64,000 bases of DNA from Hyphomicrobiales bacterium (lineage in GTDB: Bacteria > Pseudomonadota > Alphaproteobacteria > Rhizobiales > Rhizobiaceae): NCBI GenBank assembly GCA_900470155.1, contig UBZT01000015.1:62001-126000 (forward strand), read 5' to 3'. The notes under the pieces were generated by a model. That model did no database searches. It was not told where the DNA came from and saw only the letters and a list, made by a program, of their open reading frames with translations. Below, piece after piece: positions 52,789 to 60,984 of this stretch. Made by a program: the position numbers and the translations under genes. The stretch's first letter is position 1, and every line of letters starts with the position of its first letter.

Positions 52789-53070
52789 ATGACATTGATC
52801 GACGAGCAGACGCTCTCGCTTGACATTCGAACCATTCCACGGCCAGAACGACATCCGCGAATTTTCGGATTGTTGGACTCGCTCCAGCCTGGCCACGCCG
52901 TGACGCTGATTGTCGATCACGACCCGATTCCGTTGTACTATCACTTGGAGACCCATTTCGATGGGCTCTACGGGTGGGACTATCTGGAACGCGGCCCGGA
53001 GCTCTGGCGCGTGCAGATCACGCGTAAAAAGCACGAAGGCTGCAATTGCAATTGCGGTGGCGGTCATTGA
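52789..53070 (+). CDS. DUF2249 protein with a Cys-rich metal-binding tail
   Basis: The 93-residue protein has a DUF2249 fold (LDIRTIPRPERHPRIFGLLDSL, VTLIVDHDPIPLYYHLETHF, YGWDYLERGPELWRVQITRK) and ends in CNCNCGGGH. The three alternating Cys and a terminal His could bind a transition metal or react with NO. Family members cluster with nitrite and NO reductase genes but their reaction is unknown. It is followed by a larger DUF2249 gene. Confidence 0.88.
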   Translation: MTLIDEQTLSLDIRTIPRPERHPRIFGLLDSLQPGHAVTLIVDHDPIPLYYHLETHFDGLYGWDYLERGPELWRVQITRKKHEGCNCNCGGGH

Positions 53071-53164
53071 TGAAGAGCGGAGCGGCCGCCTCGGTGCGCC
53101 GCTCCGTCCGAAACACGATCGATCGGCATTTATTGAAGTGCGCGATCCAGGGAGAGGTGACCCG

Positions 53165-53683
53165 ATGCAGCCCCGCTTCAAGGAACTCGATGTTCGGCCG
53201 ATCTTGACGAATGGTGGCGAGCCATTTCCTGCCATCATGCAGGCGGTCGAGGAATTGAAGCCGGGCGAGGGCTTGCGGCTCATCGCCACTTTTCACCCGA
53301 CGCCTCTCTTGAGCGTGATGGCGCGGCGAGGCTATTCTGCCGAGGTGCGGGAACTCTGTGACGGCGACTGGGAGGTCCTTTTTTCGCCGGTCGACAAACC
53401 CGCGATGAAAGTCTCGGTCTCAGCCGGAGCGGAAGAAGCTGCAGCATGGCCTGATCCCTTGTGGCAGATTGACCTCAGCGGTCTGCAGCCTCCGGGACCG
53501 ATGGAGAAAGTCCTTTCACGCATCGATCTCATGGAACCCGGCGAGGTTCTTTTTGCAATTTTTTCGGCCGAGCCCGTCTTCCTTCTGCCTGAACTCGAAA
53601 AGCTTGGGCATCACTGGGTCGGGAACCACGATGGTGCAGGTAGCGCCTATCGCATGTTCATCCGCGTCGGCGGCGGGGGCTGA
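53165..53683 (+). CDS. Two-domain DUF2249 protein
   Basis: The 172-residue protein is a tandem of two DUF2249 units (residues ~5-75: KELDVRPIL ... GLRLIATFHPTPLLSVMARRG; residues ~100-170: WQIDLSGLQPPGPME ... VLFAIFSAEPVFLLPELEKLGH). It lacks the Cys tail of its neighbour. The ATG at 53165 follows GAGAGGTG. The 3' end overlaps that of the convergent NnrS gene by 37 bases. Confidence 0.85.
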   Translation: MQPRFKELDVRPILTNGGEPFPAIMQAVEELKPGEGLRLIATFHPTPLLSVMARRGYSAEVRELCDGDWEVLFSPVDKPAMKVSVSAGAEEAAAWPDPLWQIDLSGLQPPGPMEKVLSRIDLMEPGEVLFAIFSAEPVFLLPELEKLGHHWVGNHDGAGSAYRMFIRVGGGG

Positions 53684-54885
53684 CGCTTGGATGGGCGCCG
53701 GACTCGCGTCAGGAGCGGCGTCACATCGATTACAAAGAGCGCAAAACCCACGATCCAGAAAAGACCGGCCGTCGCAACCAGCAGGTTATAGTAATCAGGC
53801 AGCATGCTGGCCACCGCCCGTAGGAGGCCTGCAAGCAGGACGCAAGGGCTCGACAATCGGAGCGCCGTGGCTCCTTGATCGGAGCGGCCGGTATGCAGTC
53901 GTATTGTCCGGTTCATAATTGCGAGGATCATACCGGCGATGGCGCCGATCGCCAGGAGATGGAGTGCGGCATGGTCTGGCATCAACCCGAGGCTCGCGGC
54001 AGCGACACTCGAAAGACCGAGCGGGATACAGGCATAGGAAAGCTGCACCGCGAGGATCATCGGGCTTGCAAGAATGGCGCGTCTGAACCAGCTTTGGACG
54101 CGGATCAGCTGACATATCGCGGCAATGCTGAGGGCGGTCGTTGTCACCGGACCGTGAGCCGCGACAGTCCACAATGTGCAGGCGACTGCCGTTGACAACA
54201 AAACCGCGATATCGGTTTTCCGGTCGGCGGGTTTCAGGCGTTGTTTCCCGTTTTGGGCAAGCCAGCTGTTCGTGAAACTCGGTACCAATTTTCCACCGGT
54301 CGACGTGATCAACAGGACATAGACCGACAAAGTTGCGCGTGCCCAGAAAGGTGTATCCGAAGCCGTTGCCGCAGCCACATGAAATCCCGCATTGAACGCC
54401 GAGAGCAGCAGAAGTCCAGCGAGGGGCTTCAGGTCACTCAGACGCCGACTTTCCCACAGCTCCCTTACGCAGAAAAAGGCGAAGGCGGGGAGAAAAAGCC
54501 AATCGATCGAGAGGGACAATGGCATCGGCAGATGGTCGACGGCGAGCATGGCTATCCGCCCGGCCAGCCAAAGCAACGCGAGACCCGCCAGTGGCCTGCC
54601 TGCCAAAGGGAAACGGCCTGTCCAGTTCGGGATCGTCGTCATCAGATAACCGACGAACGCGGCAGGGGCGAAGCCGAACAGCAATTCGTGTGCGTGCCAG
54701 CTCGACTTTCCATAGCGATGGGCAAAATCGAGGTTTCCGGTCAGCAGTGCGAGCCAGACGATCATCGCTAAGATAGCCCATAGTCCGGCGCCGAGGAAGA
54801 ACGGACGAAATCCGTATGACAGGAGGATAGGTCCATCCTGCTCAAGCCCTCTCGGTGTGCCCCGATCTTTTTGCTGAGATGCCAT
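53647..54885 (-). CDS. nnrS: NnrS-family membrane protein, divergent from nirK
   Basis: The 412-residue twelve-helix protein has WHAHELLFGFAPAAFVGYLMTTIPNWTGRFP and GGKLVPSFTNSWLA, the closest match in the window to canonical NnrS. It is transcribed divergently from nirK, and a box (54964-54977) lies 79 bases from its start. It is expected to be induced by NO with nirK. Start is ATG 54885. Confidence 0.9.
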   Translation of the reverse strand: MASQQKDRGTPRGLEQDGPILLSYGFRPFFLGAGLWAILAMIVWLALLTGNLDFAHRYGKSSWHAHELLFGFAPAAFVGYLMTTIPNWTGRFPLAGRPLAGLALLWLAGRIAMLAVDHLPMPLSLSIDWLFLPAFAFFCVRELWESRRLSDLKPLAGLLLLSAFNAGFHVAAATASDTPFWARATLSVYVLLITSTGGKLVPSFTNSWLAQNGKQRLKPADRKTDIAVLLSTAVACTLWTVAAHGPVTTTALSIAAICQLIRVQSWFRRAILASPMILAVQLSYACIPLGLSSVAAASLGLMPDHAALHLLAIGAIAGMILAIMNRTIRLHTGRSDQGATALRLSSPCVLLAGLLRAVASMLPDYYNLLVATAGLFWIVGFALFVIDVTPLLTRVRRPSKRQPPPPTRMNMR

Positions 54886-54963
54886 GCTGGTCGGTACTCT
54901 CTCATGTCCATGTCTGGCCGAAGATAATATTGGATGCTCGAAAGAATTTCGGGGTAACTTGGG

Positions 54964-54977
54964 TTGATTCAGATCAA
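54964..54977. promoter_or_regulatory. FNR/FixK-type anaerobox before nnrS
   Basis: TTGATTCAGATCAA is a perfect TTGAT-N4-ATCAA palindrome, 79 bases from the NnrS start and 154 bases from nirK. The sequence is the standard FNR/FixK form. Confidence 0.75.
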
Positions 54978-55037
54978 AGTATTCTGATTTTTTTGTTTAT
55001 CTGGTGGCAGAATGCCGCATTCATCTGCCCGGTATGT

Positions 55038-55051
55038 TTGTTCCACATCAA
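55038..55051. promoter_or_regulatory. Putative NnrR-type box before nirK
   Basis: TTGTTCCACATCAA fits TTG-N8-CAA and lies 80 bases before nirK, mirroring the 79-base spacing of the nnrS box. Its left half equals that of the RIC box (TTGTTCC). Confidence 0.65.
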
Positions 55052-55130
55052 ATAAAAATCTGGAGCTTCATTTAAAACATGAAGCAACGGAGCGCTTCCT
55101 GCTCTGCTCTTTCTAAAAGGAGTGACTGAA

Positions 55131-56270
55131 ATGACCAATGGCTTCAGTTTTACCAGACGGACAATACTGGCGGGCGTTGCTTTCGCGGGTGCTATGACGC
55201 CAATGATTGCGACGACGGTTGCACGCGCCGAGGGCGGTAGCATCAAAACCAATGCAGCGGCTGTCGCTGGTGACATCGCAAAGCTGGAGCGGGTCAAGGT
55301 CGAACTTGTTCGTCCTCCCTTCGTTCATGCGCATACCCAGAAAGCCGACGGTGCACCGAAGGTCGTGGAATTCACGCTGACGATCGAAGAAAAGAAGATC
55401 ATCGTCGACGATCAGGGCACGGAAGTGCACGCCATGACGTTCAACGGTTCTGTACCCGGTCCGATGATGGTGGTGCATCAAGATGACTATGTCGAACTGA
55501 CCCTGATCAACCCTGAAAGCAATAGCCTACAGCATAATATTGACTTTCACTCGGCGACGGGTGCACTCGGCGGCGGCGCGCTGACCCTCGTCAATCCGGG
55601 CGAAAAAGCTGTTCTGCGCTTCAAGGCGACGAAGGCTGGTGTCTTCGTCTATCACTGCGCCCCTCCCGGAATGGTTCCATGGCATGTCACCTCGGGCATG
55701 AACGGTGCGATCATGGTTCTTCCGCGTGATGGACTGACGGACCACAAGGGGAACGAGCTCGTCTATGACAAGATCTACTATGTCGGCGAACAGGATTTCT
55801 ATGTCCCGAAGGACCAGGAGGGGAATTTCAAGAAATATGAAAGTGCCGGGGACGCCTATACTGACGTTCTCGAGGTCATGAAGACGCTCACGCCGAGCCA
55901 CATTGTCTTCAACGGCGCGGTTGGCGCGCTCACCGGCGACAATGCGATGACGGCGGAAGTGGGTGATCGCGTTCTGATCGTACATTCGCAGGCAAATCGC
56001 GACACTCGCCCGCACCTGATCGGTGGCCATGGCGACTTTGTCTGGGCTACGGGAAAGTTCGCCAACCCGCCGGAACTCGACCAGGAAACCTGGTTCATAC
56101 CAGGCGGTGCGGCGGGGGCTGCCTACTATACCTTCCAGCAACCGGGCATCTACGCCTATGTCAACCACAACCTGATCGAGGCTTTCGAGCTCGGCGCGGC
56201 CGGCCACTTCAAGGTCACCGGCGATTGGAACGATGACTTGATGACCGCGCTGGTCAAGCCAGAAAGTTGA
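55131..56270 (+). CDS. nirK: Copper-containing nitrite reductase
   Basis: The 379-residue periplasmic enzyme reduces nitrite to NO. A Tat signal (FTRRTILAGVAFAGAMTPMI) opens the protein. The type 1 and type 2 copper ligands lie in NIDFHSATGALGG, FVYHCAPPGMVPWHVTSGM (Cys, His, Met set) and IVHSQANRDTRPHLIGGHGDFVW. The form is class I NirK. The ATG at 55131 follows AAAAGGAG by eight bases; the GTG at 55122 is less likely. It receives electrons from the pseudoazurin encoded 2 kb downstream. Confidence 0.97.
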   Translation: MTNGFSFTRRTILAGVAFAGAMTPMIATTVARAEGGSIKTNAAAVAGDIAKLERVKVELVRPPFVHAHTQKADGAPKVVEFTLTIEEKKIIVDDQGTEVHAMTFNGSVPGPMMVVHQDDYVELTLINPESNSLQHNIDFHSATGALGGGALTLVNPGEKAVLRFKATKAGVFVYHCAPPGMVPWHVTSGMNGAIMVLPRDGLTDHKGNELVYDKIYYVGEQDFYVPKDQEGNFKKYESAGDAYTDVLEVMKTLTPSHIVFNGAVGALTGDNAMTAEVGDRVLIVHSQANRDTRPHLIGGHGDFVWATGKFANPPELDQETWFIPGGAAGAAYYTFQQPGIYAYVNHNLIEAFELGAAGHFKVTGDWNDDLMTALVKPES

Positions 56271-56284
56271 TCTGTCGGAAGAGA

Positions 56285-56306
56285 GGGTGCCCGCCATCGG
56301 GCACCC
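56285..56306 (+). terminator. Hairpin between nirK and nirV
   Basis: A perfect 9-bp stem (GGGTGCCCG with CGGGCACCC) and a 4-base loop CCAT lie 15 bases after the nirK stop. It probably ends most nirK transcripts or stabilises them, keeping NirV lower. Confidence 0.75.
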
Positions 56307-56339
56307 TCATTCCTCGTCTCTTTGACAACGAGTATCGTC

Positions 56340-57233
56340 ATGTCCGCATCGATCCCCGCATCTGGCCGCCGGTTGTCGGTGGGTTCTGTCGCGCTACCGA
56401 TCGTTCTTATTGGTGCTCTCTCGCTCGCCCTGGCGACACAGTCCGGCATCATCAGGTTCAGCACTGCGAGCCTTGCCTCGCCCCCGACGGTTTCAATCGC
56501 CGCGGGTTCATTCCCCTACCGCCTCCCAGGTGAGTTCTATCGCTCCGGATACGCCGTCGATGGTCCGAAGGCAGACGTTGTAGTGTCACGCGCCGTCACG
56601 ATCATGAAGTACCATGTCAGCACGATGGATTACGACGCCTGCGTGGCCGAGGCGGCGTGCCCGGCGCGGGAATCTGCGACGCCGTCGATCGCCAACATGC
56701 CGGCCACAGGCGTCAGTCATGACGACGCGACATCCTATGTTCGGTGGTTTTCGGAAAAAACAGGTGCCACCTGGCGCCTGCCGAGTGACAAGGAACTCGC
56801 TTTCGCTGCTGGCAGCAAGTTTCCCGATGACGCATTGGGGATTGAGCCCTCTGATAAAAACCCGGCACTTCGCTGGATCGCCGATTACGAGCGGGAGGCT
56901 GCGCGCAAGGCGTCGCGTGAGCCAGAACCGCTTGTTTACGGCAGTTTTGGCGAAAATGAACATGGTCTCTCCGACTTCGCCGGCAACGTCTGGGAGTGGA
57001 CCTCGACCTGCAATCGTCGGGTCGATCTGGCGATGGACGGACGGGCGGTCGCTTCCGAAAGTTGCGGCGTCTACATCGCTGCTGGCAAACACCGCGCCCC
57101 ATTGAGTTCGTTTGTCCGCGATCCGAAGAGTGGCGGTTGCTCGGTCGGGGTCCCGCCGGATCATGTTGGGTTTCGTCTGGTCAAGGATACGCGCTGGTAC
57201 GCCCCTCTGCTCTTTGCTCTTCACCTCGGGTGA
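56340..57233 (+). CDS. nirV: NirV, formylglycine-generating-enzyme-type (SUMF1) protein
   Basis: The product is 297 residues. An N-terminal hydrophobic helix (PIVLIGALSLALATQSG) exports or anchors it. A SUMF1/FGE-like domain follows: AGSFPYRLPGEFYRSGYA, MKYHVSTMDYDACVAEAACP, DATSYVRWFSEKTGATWRLPS and ENEHGLSDFAGNVWEWTSTC to GFRLVKD. NirV accompanies nirK in many denitrifiers; its action is unknown. Start is ATG 56340; the frame also has TTG 56322. Confidence 0.88.
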   Translation: MSASIPASGRRLSVGSVALPIVLIGALSLALATQSGIIRFSTASLASPPTVSIAAGSFPYRLPGEFYRSGYAVDGPKADVVVSRAVTIMKYHVSTMDYDACVAEAACPARESATPSIANMPATGVSHDDATSYVRWFSEKTGATWRLPSDKELAFAAGSKFPDDALGIEPSDKNPALRWIADYEREAARKASREPEPLVYGSFGENEHGLSDFAGNVWEWTSTCNRRVDLAMDGRAVASESCGVYIAAGKHRAPLSSFVRDPKSGGCSVGVPPDHVGFRLVKDTRWYAPLLFALHLG

Positions 57234-57307
57234 TGTAGCTTGCTATCGCATCGCCGATCCTCGCGCTTCGGTCGATGCGACAAGCGCGTGGGTAAAGGAA
57301 ACATGTT

Positions 57308-58009
57308 TTGAAGCTCGATCGAACAGTCATCAAGTCGCTGCTACTGTTCGATCGCATGACAGACGACGAATTGGATCGTCTGTTGCTGCCGGCCCAGTCC
57401 CGGCGCGTGCCGATTGGCGAAGCCATTTTCGAGCAGGGGCAACCGGCGGTCAGTTTTTTCCTGCTTCTCCATGGGCGCCTCAAGGTCACGCAGGTGACTG
57501 CGGATGGTCAGCAGATCATCGTGCGCGTCGTGCATCCGGGAGACCTGTTCGGCTTCGCCAAGGCCTTGCAGCGGGCGGACTACCCGGGAACCGCGATTGC
57601 GGCGGTTGACAGTGTGACACTATGCTGGCCGACTGATGTTTGGCCCACTTTCGTCGAACACAATCCGCGTCTCGCCGTCAGTGCGATGGAAACCATCGGC
57701 CAAAGGCTCGAAGAAGCGCATGTTCGCATTCGCGAAATGTCCACGCAGGAAGTTGAAAAACGAGTCGCCCACACGGTTCTGCGGCTCGTCAAGAAGGCGG
57801 GCCGCCCGGAGCTGGGGGGCCTGCGGATCGATTTCCCCATTTCCCGGCAGGATATTGCCGAGATGACCGGGACCACGCTGCATACTGTTTCGCGAATTCT
57901 CAGTGCGTGGGAAGGGAAAGGCCTGATCAAGGGCGGGCGACAGAAGCTGCTGGTCTGCAACGTGACAGCTCTTGAACAACTGGCGTCGGCAGCACCCGAG
58001 CGGAAATGA
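57308..58009 (+). CDS. nnrR: NnrR, CRP/FNR-family NO-responsive regulator
   Basis: The 233-residue protein has an N-terminal cyclic-nucleotide-binding-like domain (IFEQGQPAVSFFLLLHGRLKV, QQIIVRVVHPGDLFGFAKAL) without the FNR cysteine set, and a C-terminal CRP-type HTH (ISRQDIAEMTGTTLHTVSRILSAWEGKGLI). This matches NnrR/DNR, which senses NO and activates nir and nor genes. The start is TTG at 57308 since the ATG at 57303 runs into TGA; AAAGGAA is upstream. It lies directly after nirV. Confidence 0.9.
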   Translation: MKLDRTVIKSLLLFDRMTDDELDRLLLPAQSRRVPIGEAIFEQGQPAVSFFLLLHGRLKVTQVTADGQQIIVRVVHPGDLFGFAKALQRADYPGTAIAAVDSVTLCWPTDVWPTFVEHNPRLAVSAMETIGQRLEEAHVRIREMSTQEVEKRVAHTVLRLVKKAGRPELGGLRIDFPISRQDIAEMTGTTLHTVSRILSAWEGKGLIKGGRQKLLVCNVTALEQLASAAPERK

Positions 58010-58046
58010 ACGAAGCACTAATTCTGTGAGCTGTCCTTTTCAATAA

Positions 58047-58060
58047 TTGATATTGCGCAA
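58047..58060. promoter_or_regulatory. Putative NnrR-type box before the pseudoazurin gene
   Basis: TTGATATTGCGCAA combines an FNR-type left half (TTGAT) with a CGCAA right half and is 75 bases before the start, as for nirK and nnrS. Confidence 0.6.
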
Positions 58061-58134
58061 AGAAGTCTCGCACGCGACATCGTATGTCTCCACCAACGGA
58101 ACACTTGCGTTCCGGATAAAGGAGACAGAATAAG

Positions 58135-58581
58135 ATGAAACGCCACTTTGCTCAAATGGCTGTCGCTGCTGTGTTTGTAGCAACGATCCCCGGCTTTGCG
58201 GCAGCTGCCGACTTCGAGATGCACATGCTCAACAAGGGTGTCGAGGGCGCCATGGTCTTCGAACCGGCAGGGTTGAAGATTGCCCCGGGCGACAGCATTA
58301 CCTTTATTCCCACCGATAAGGGACACAACGCCGAAGCGATCAAGGGAATGTTCCCGGACGGCGCCGTCGAGTTTAAAGGCAAGATGAACGAACAGATCGA
58401 GGTCACATTCGATGTTCCCGGGCTTTACGGAGTTAAATGCGCCCCGCATGTCGGTATGGGCATGGTTGCTGCAGTGCTCGTCGGTGATGGGCCTGCGGCT
58501 AATCTTGATGCTTTCAACGCAGCAAAACTGCCGAAGAAGGCCCGAGAACGAATGGACGCAGCTGTCGCTGCTGCAAAGTAG
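58135..58581 (+). CDS. Pseudoazurin, electron donor to nitrite reductase
   Basis: The 148-residue type 1 copper protein has a Sec signal (MKRHFAQMAVAAVFVATIPGFAAA). Copper ligands are visible as His in DKGHNAEAIKG, and Cys, His and Met in YGVKCAPHVGMGMVA. The rest has the cupredoxin pattern FEPAGLKIAPGDSITFIP. It carries electrons from the bc1 complex to NirK. A hairpin follows. KGARERM-like tail is typical of the rhizobial form. Confidence 0.95.
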   Translation: MKRHFAQMAVAAVFVATIPGFAAAADFEMHMLNKGVEGAMVFEPAGLKIAPGDSITFIPTDKGHNAEAIKGMFPDGAVEFKGKMNEQIEVTFDVPGLYGVKCAPHVGMGMVAAVLVGDGPAANLDAFNAAKLPKKARERMDAAVAAAK

Positions 58582-58612
58582 GATCGCATAGAGCTGTTTG
58601 AGCCTATGAGAA

Positions 58613-58640
58613 AGCCGCCGAGGTTCCGACTGCGGCGGCT
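58613..58640 (+). terminator. Terminator after the pseudoazurin gene
   Basis: AGCCGCCG pairs with CGGCGGCT over 8 bases around a 12-base loop, followed by TTCTG, about 30 bases after the stop. Confidence 0.7.
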
Positions 58641-58722
58641 TCTGCGATTCGACATGTTTCAACCGTTCCCTGCGTCGTTTCAGGGAGCGTTCTGGAGTGA
58701 TCGACATGGCGCTACTGAGCGT

Positions 58723-59283
58723 GATCTGACGCTGGCATTTTCCAGATCATCTATCGATCCGGACGATTTGCCGCAGGACCGGCTCATCCCGACCCCGATC
58801 TATGTTCTGGTGATCACGATCGCGCTCTGGATCGCAGTCGAATACACTCCGATCGGCCGCTATCTCTATGCAATCGGCGCCAATCAGCGGGCGGCCGAGC
58901 TCAACGGCATTCCCACGCGCAAGTTTGTCATTGGCGCCTTCGTCACGTCAGGTCTTATGACGGCGCTGGCCGGCGTGTTGCTGGCCTCGAAGCTGCGCAT
59001 CAGCCAAGCCTCGGTCGGTCTCAAGTTCCTGCTACCGGCGCTCGCCGGCGCTTTCCTCGGCTCCACCACCATCAAGCCTGGACGTGTGAATGTCTGGGGC
59101 ACTGCGGTAACACCTCGCCGCTTCATGTTGTCACCATGGCGAACATCAGCGCCGATGGCGGCGACAAAAACATCTTCGACCCGGGCAACGGTTACCGCGA
59201 TCAGTATGCAAAGATCTGGAGCAAGCAAGACTCTGTCCTCAGCGGCCGGCGCAGACTCGTCCGTGCTGGCCGCGTTTATCTAA
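58723..59283 (+). pseudogene. Fragment of a ribose/xylose-type ABC permease fused to unrelated sequence
   Basis: A frame from about 58723 encodes the middle part of an RbsC/XylH-like permease (PTPIYVLVITIALWIAVEYT, GRYLYAIGANQRAAELNGI, KFVIGAFVTSGLMTALAGVL, ALAGAFLGSTTI). It has neither start region nor the last helices, and after GRVNVWGTAV the reading continues in a frame with poor protein character. Another frame there reads MANISADGGDKNIFDPGNG, a piece of a different gene. The block is a truncated leftover. Confidence 0.8.
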
Positions 59284-59426
59284 TGTGAACAAGGCGCGGG
59301 TATGTGAGCAGCCATGATTGCGCCGACCCGGATAGTCGGATCCAGGTCAGGAGTGAATTGCTCTGAGTGAACACGCGTAAATAAATGCAAACTTGTTGAA
59401 TTGCGACGCAGGAGCTCGCTGATCGC

Positions 59427-59570
59427 TCAACAGTAACACGCTGCTCGCGCGAGCGGCGGTGACGGTGGTTCTATTGTCCTTATCCTCAAGTCACCGGTTC
59501 GAGCACGCTCCGCCAGCGTTCGCCGGTTTTCCAGAATCTGCTCTTTCGTCGGTTTCTTCCAACGAGCCAT
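59427..59570 (-). pseudogene. Truncated hipB-type HTH antitoxin gene
   Basis: The 47-codon frame starts MARWKKPTKEQILENRRTLA and then ERARTGDL, the usual N-terminus of a HipB-like HTH protein associated with hipA, but after ~28 residues the sequence changes and ends without any HTH. AAGGG is present upstream of the ATG and the order hipA-hipB is retained. It is a fragment too short for most gene finders. Confidence 0.6.
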
Positions 59571-59587
59571 TTAGCTGCCCTTCGTCA

Positions 59588-60110
59588 TCAATGGCATGCG
59601 GCCAAAACGCTATCTGCGATTTCGATGCAGCGTCCCATCGCACGGTCCAGAATGTCCGGAGACGCTCCCAAATCTTTCGCCATAAGCGGAGCTTGATGCA
59701 TATGTTCGGCAAACGCAGAAAGCTCAGCCTTGAGCGCTTTCTGCTCTGTGGGATCGGGCATCAGTTCAGCGCAAATCCGTTTCCAATCGGGAAGGTGATC
59801 GCGACCGCCGTCACGCATCATGGCCCATCGGGTGGAGCGAACGATTCCCGCTTTGGAGAGCCGCATTGGTGCAAAATCAAAGAGCGGAGACAGGCGGATC
59901 GTGCCGTTTTGATGTTTACTGAGTGCGGAATTCCGGCCGTGATTATCGGGATTGCCGAGCGCCAGGTTGGCGATGTCGCGCTTCAGGTATTCCACAACGT
60001 CCGCGAAGGGATCGGCCGAATACTGGCGCAGAACGTCGATATAGGCCTCATGCGTGCCAACATGGCCGAAATCGGCAATGCCGATCGCGGACACAAGGCT
60101 TGCCCAGCAC
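59588..60110 (-). pseudogene. C-terminal fragment of a HipA-type kinase
   Basis: The frame encodes the catalytic half of a HipA kinase: YLKRDIANLALGNPDNHGRN (the GNxDxHxxN catalytic loop) and LSPLFDFAPMRLSK (DFG-like metal site), ending at SVLAACH. The N-terminal half is absent. The homology begins abruptly near 60110, where the opposite strand carries a napC fragment. So the gene was truncated by rearrangement and is very likely inactive. The frame to 60187 on this strand is antisense of napC. Confidence 0.8.
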
Positions 60111-60278
60111 GAATGGGCCCGGTTGAAGTCGAATGACAGCCTGGAATACTGCAATTGCCATTCCGCCGGTGCGATGGACTTTTCCAAGCAGGCCGTGCGT
60201 GCAGCGGAGATCCACGGACGTTATCTGATCAGCGGCAGGGCGACCTGTATTGATTGCCACAGGGGCACATCGCACATG
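60111..60278 (+). pseudogene. napC: C-terminal fragment of a NapC/NirT-type tetraheme cytochrome
   Basis: The plus-strand frame reads EWARLKSNDSLEYCNCHS and, after MDFSKQAVRAAEIHG, ATCIDCHRGTSHM. This is the third and fourth heme-binding part of NapC (CxxCH sites CNCH and CIDCH), which passes electrons from quinol to periplasmic nitrate reductase. The first is altered: ECRNCH of the family is EYCNCH here. There is no start and no N-terminus. It is a relic that suggests a nap operon once lay here. Confidence 0.8.
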
Positions 60279-60451
60279 AATTACCGAACCTGCGGGGTAT
60301 CGACCTCGGCTGGAAGGTACCGCCCGAAATGGAAGGAACACCGTTGCCAAGCCCATGCCGTGGACGAACTGAAGAGAGTGATCGCCGGGGCCCAATCCAT
60401 GGTTGAAACCAACTGACATGCGACGTTCCTGGCGTTGCACGGACAACATGG

Positions 60452-60967
60452 CTAGGGAGCGGGTCGTGTGGTTTTCACTTTGTCGGGATTGGTTTCCACG
60501 CGGCCTGCGCCAATCAAATCGAGACAATAGGGAACAGCGGGAAATACCGCCTCAAGGCTGAGGGAGATCGAGGCAGGATTACCGGGTAGGTTGATGATCA
60601 GGCACCGGCCACGGATACCGGCTGTTTGTCGTGATAAAATGGCGGTTGCCGTCTGGTTGAGGCTGGCGCAGCGCAAGAGTTCGCCGAAGCCCGGTAGTTC
60701 CTTGGAAACGACCTCACGCATCGCTTCTGGCGTCTCGTCGCGCTCGGCGGGGCCCGTACCACCACTGGTCAAGATCAGATCGCAGTGGTCTGCAAGCGCG
60801 ATCAGTTCGTCCCGGACCGATATCAAACCATCCGGAATGATCCGCCTTGTGATGGCAAAGGGCGAGGAAATGGCCTCGCTCAACCAGGTCTCCATCGCTG
60901 GTCCGCTTTTATCCGGATAGGCGCCCCGGCTGGCCCGGTCCGAAATGGTGACGATGGCGATCTGCAC
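60452..60967 (-). CDS. mogA: Molybdopterin adenylyltransferase
   Basis: The 171-residue MogA/MoaB-family protein activates molybdopterin with ATP for molybdenum insertion. IVTISDRASRGAYPDKSGP opens the fold; LILTSGGTGPAERDETPEAM is the signature with the substrate-binding Asp-Glu, and IINLPGNPASISLSLEAVFP the second conserved loop. The GTG at 60967 follows GAGGAGACAGAAC. It would serve a molybdoenzyme such as nitrate reductase; the neighbouring napC relic supports that link. It lies 17 bases after the chemoreceptor gene, which is transcribed in the same direction, so the two may form an operon. Confidence 0.9.
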   Translation of the reverse strand: MQIAIVTISDRASRGAYPDKSGPAMETWLSEAISSPFAITRRIIPDGLISVRDELIALADHCDLILTSGGTGPAERDETPEAMREVVSKELPGFGELLRCASLNQTATAILSRQTAGIRGRCLIINLPGNPASISLSLEAVFPAVPYCLDLIGAGRVETNPDKVKTTRPAP

Positions 60968-60984
60968 GTTCTGTCTCCTCGATC

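Noticed and set aside
57234..57307. NnrR box before nnrR itself
   Set aside because: No TTG-N8-CAA palindrome was found in the 74-base gap; nnrR may be read from the nirV transcript.
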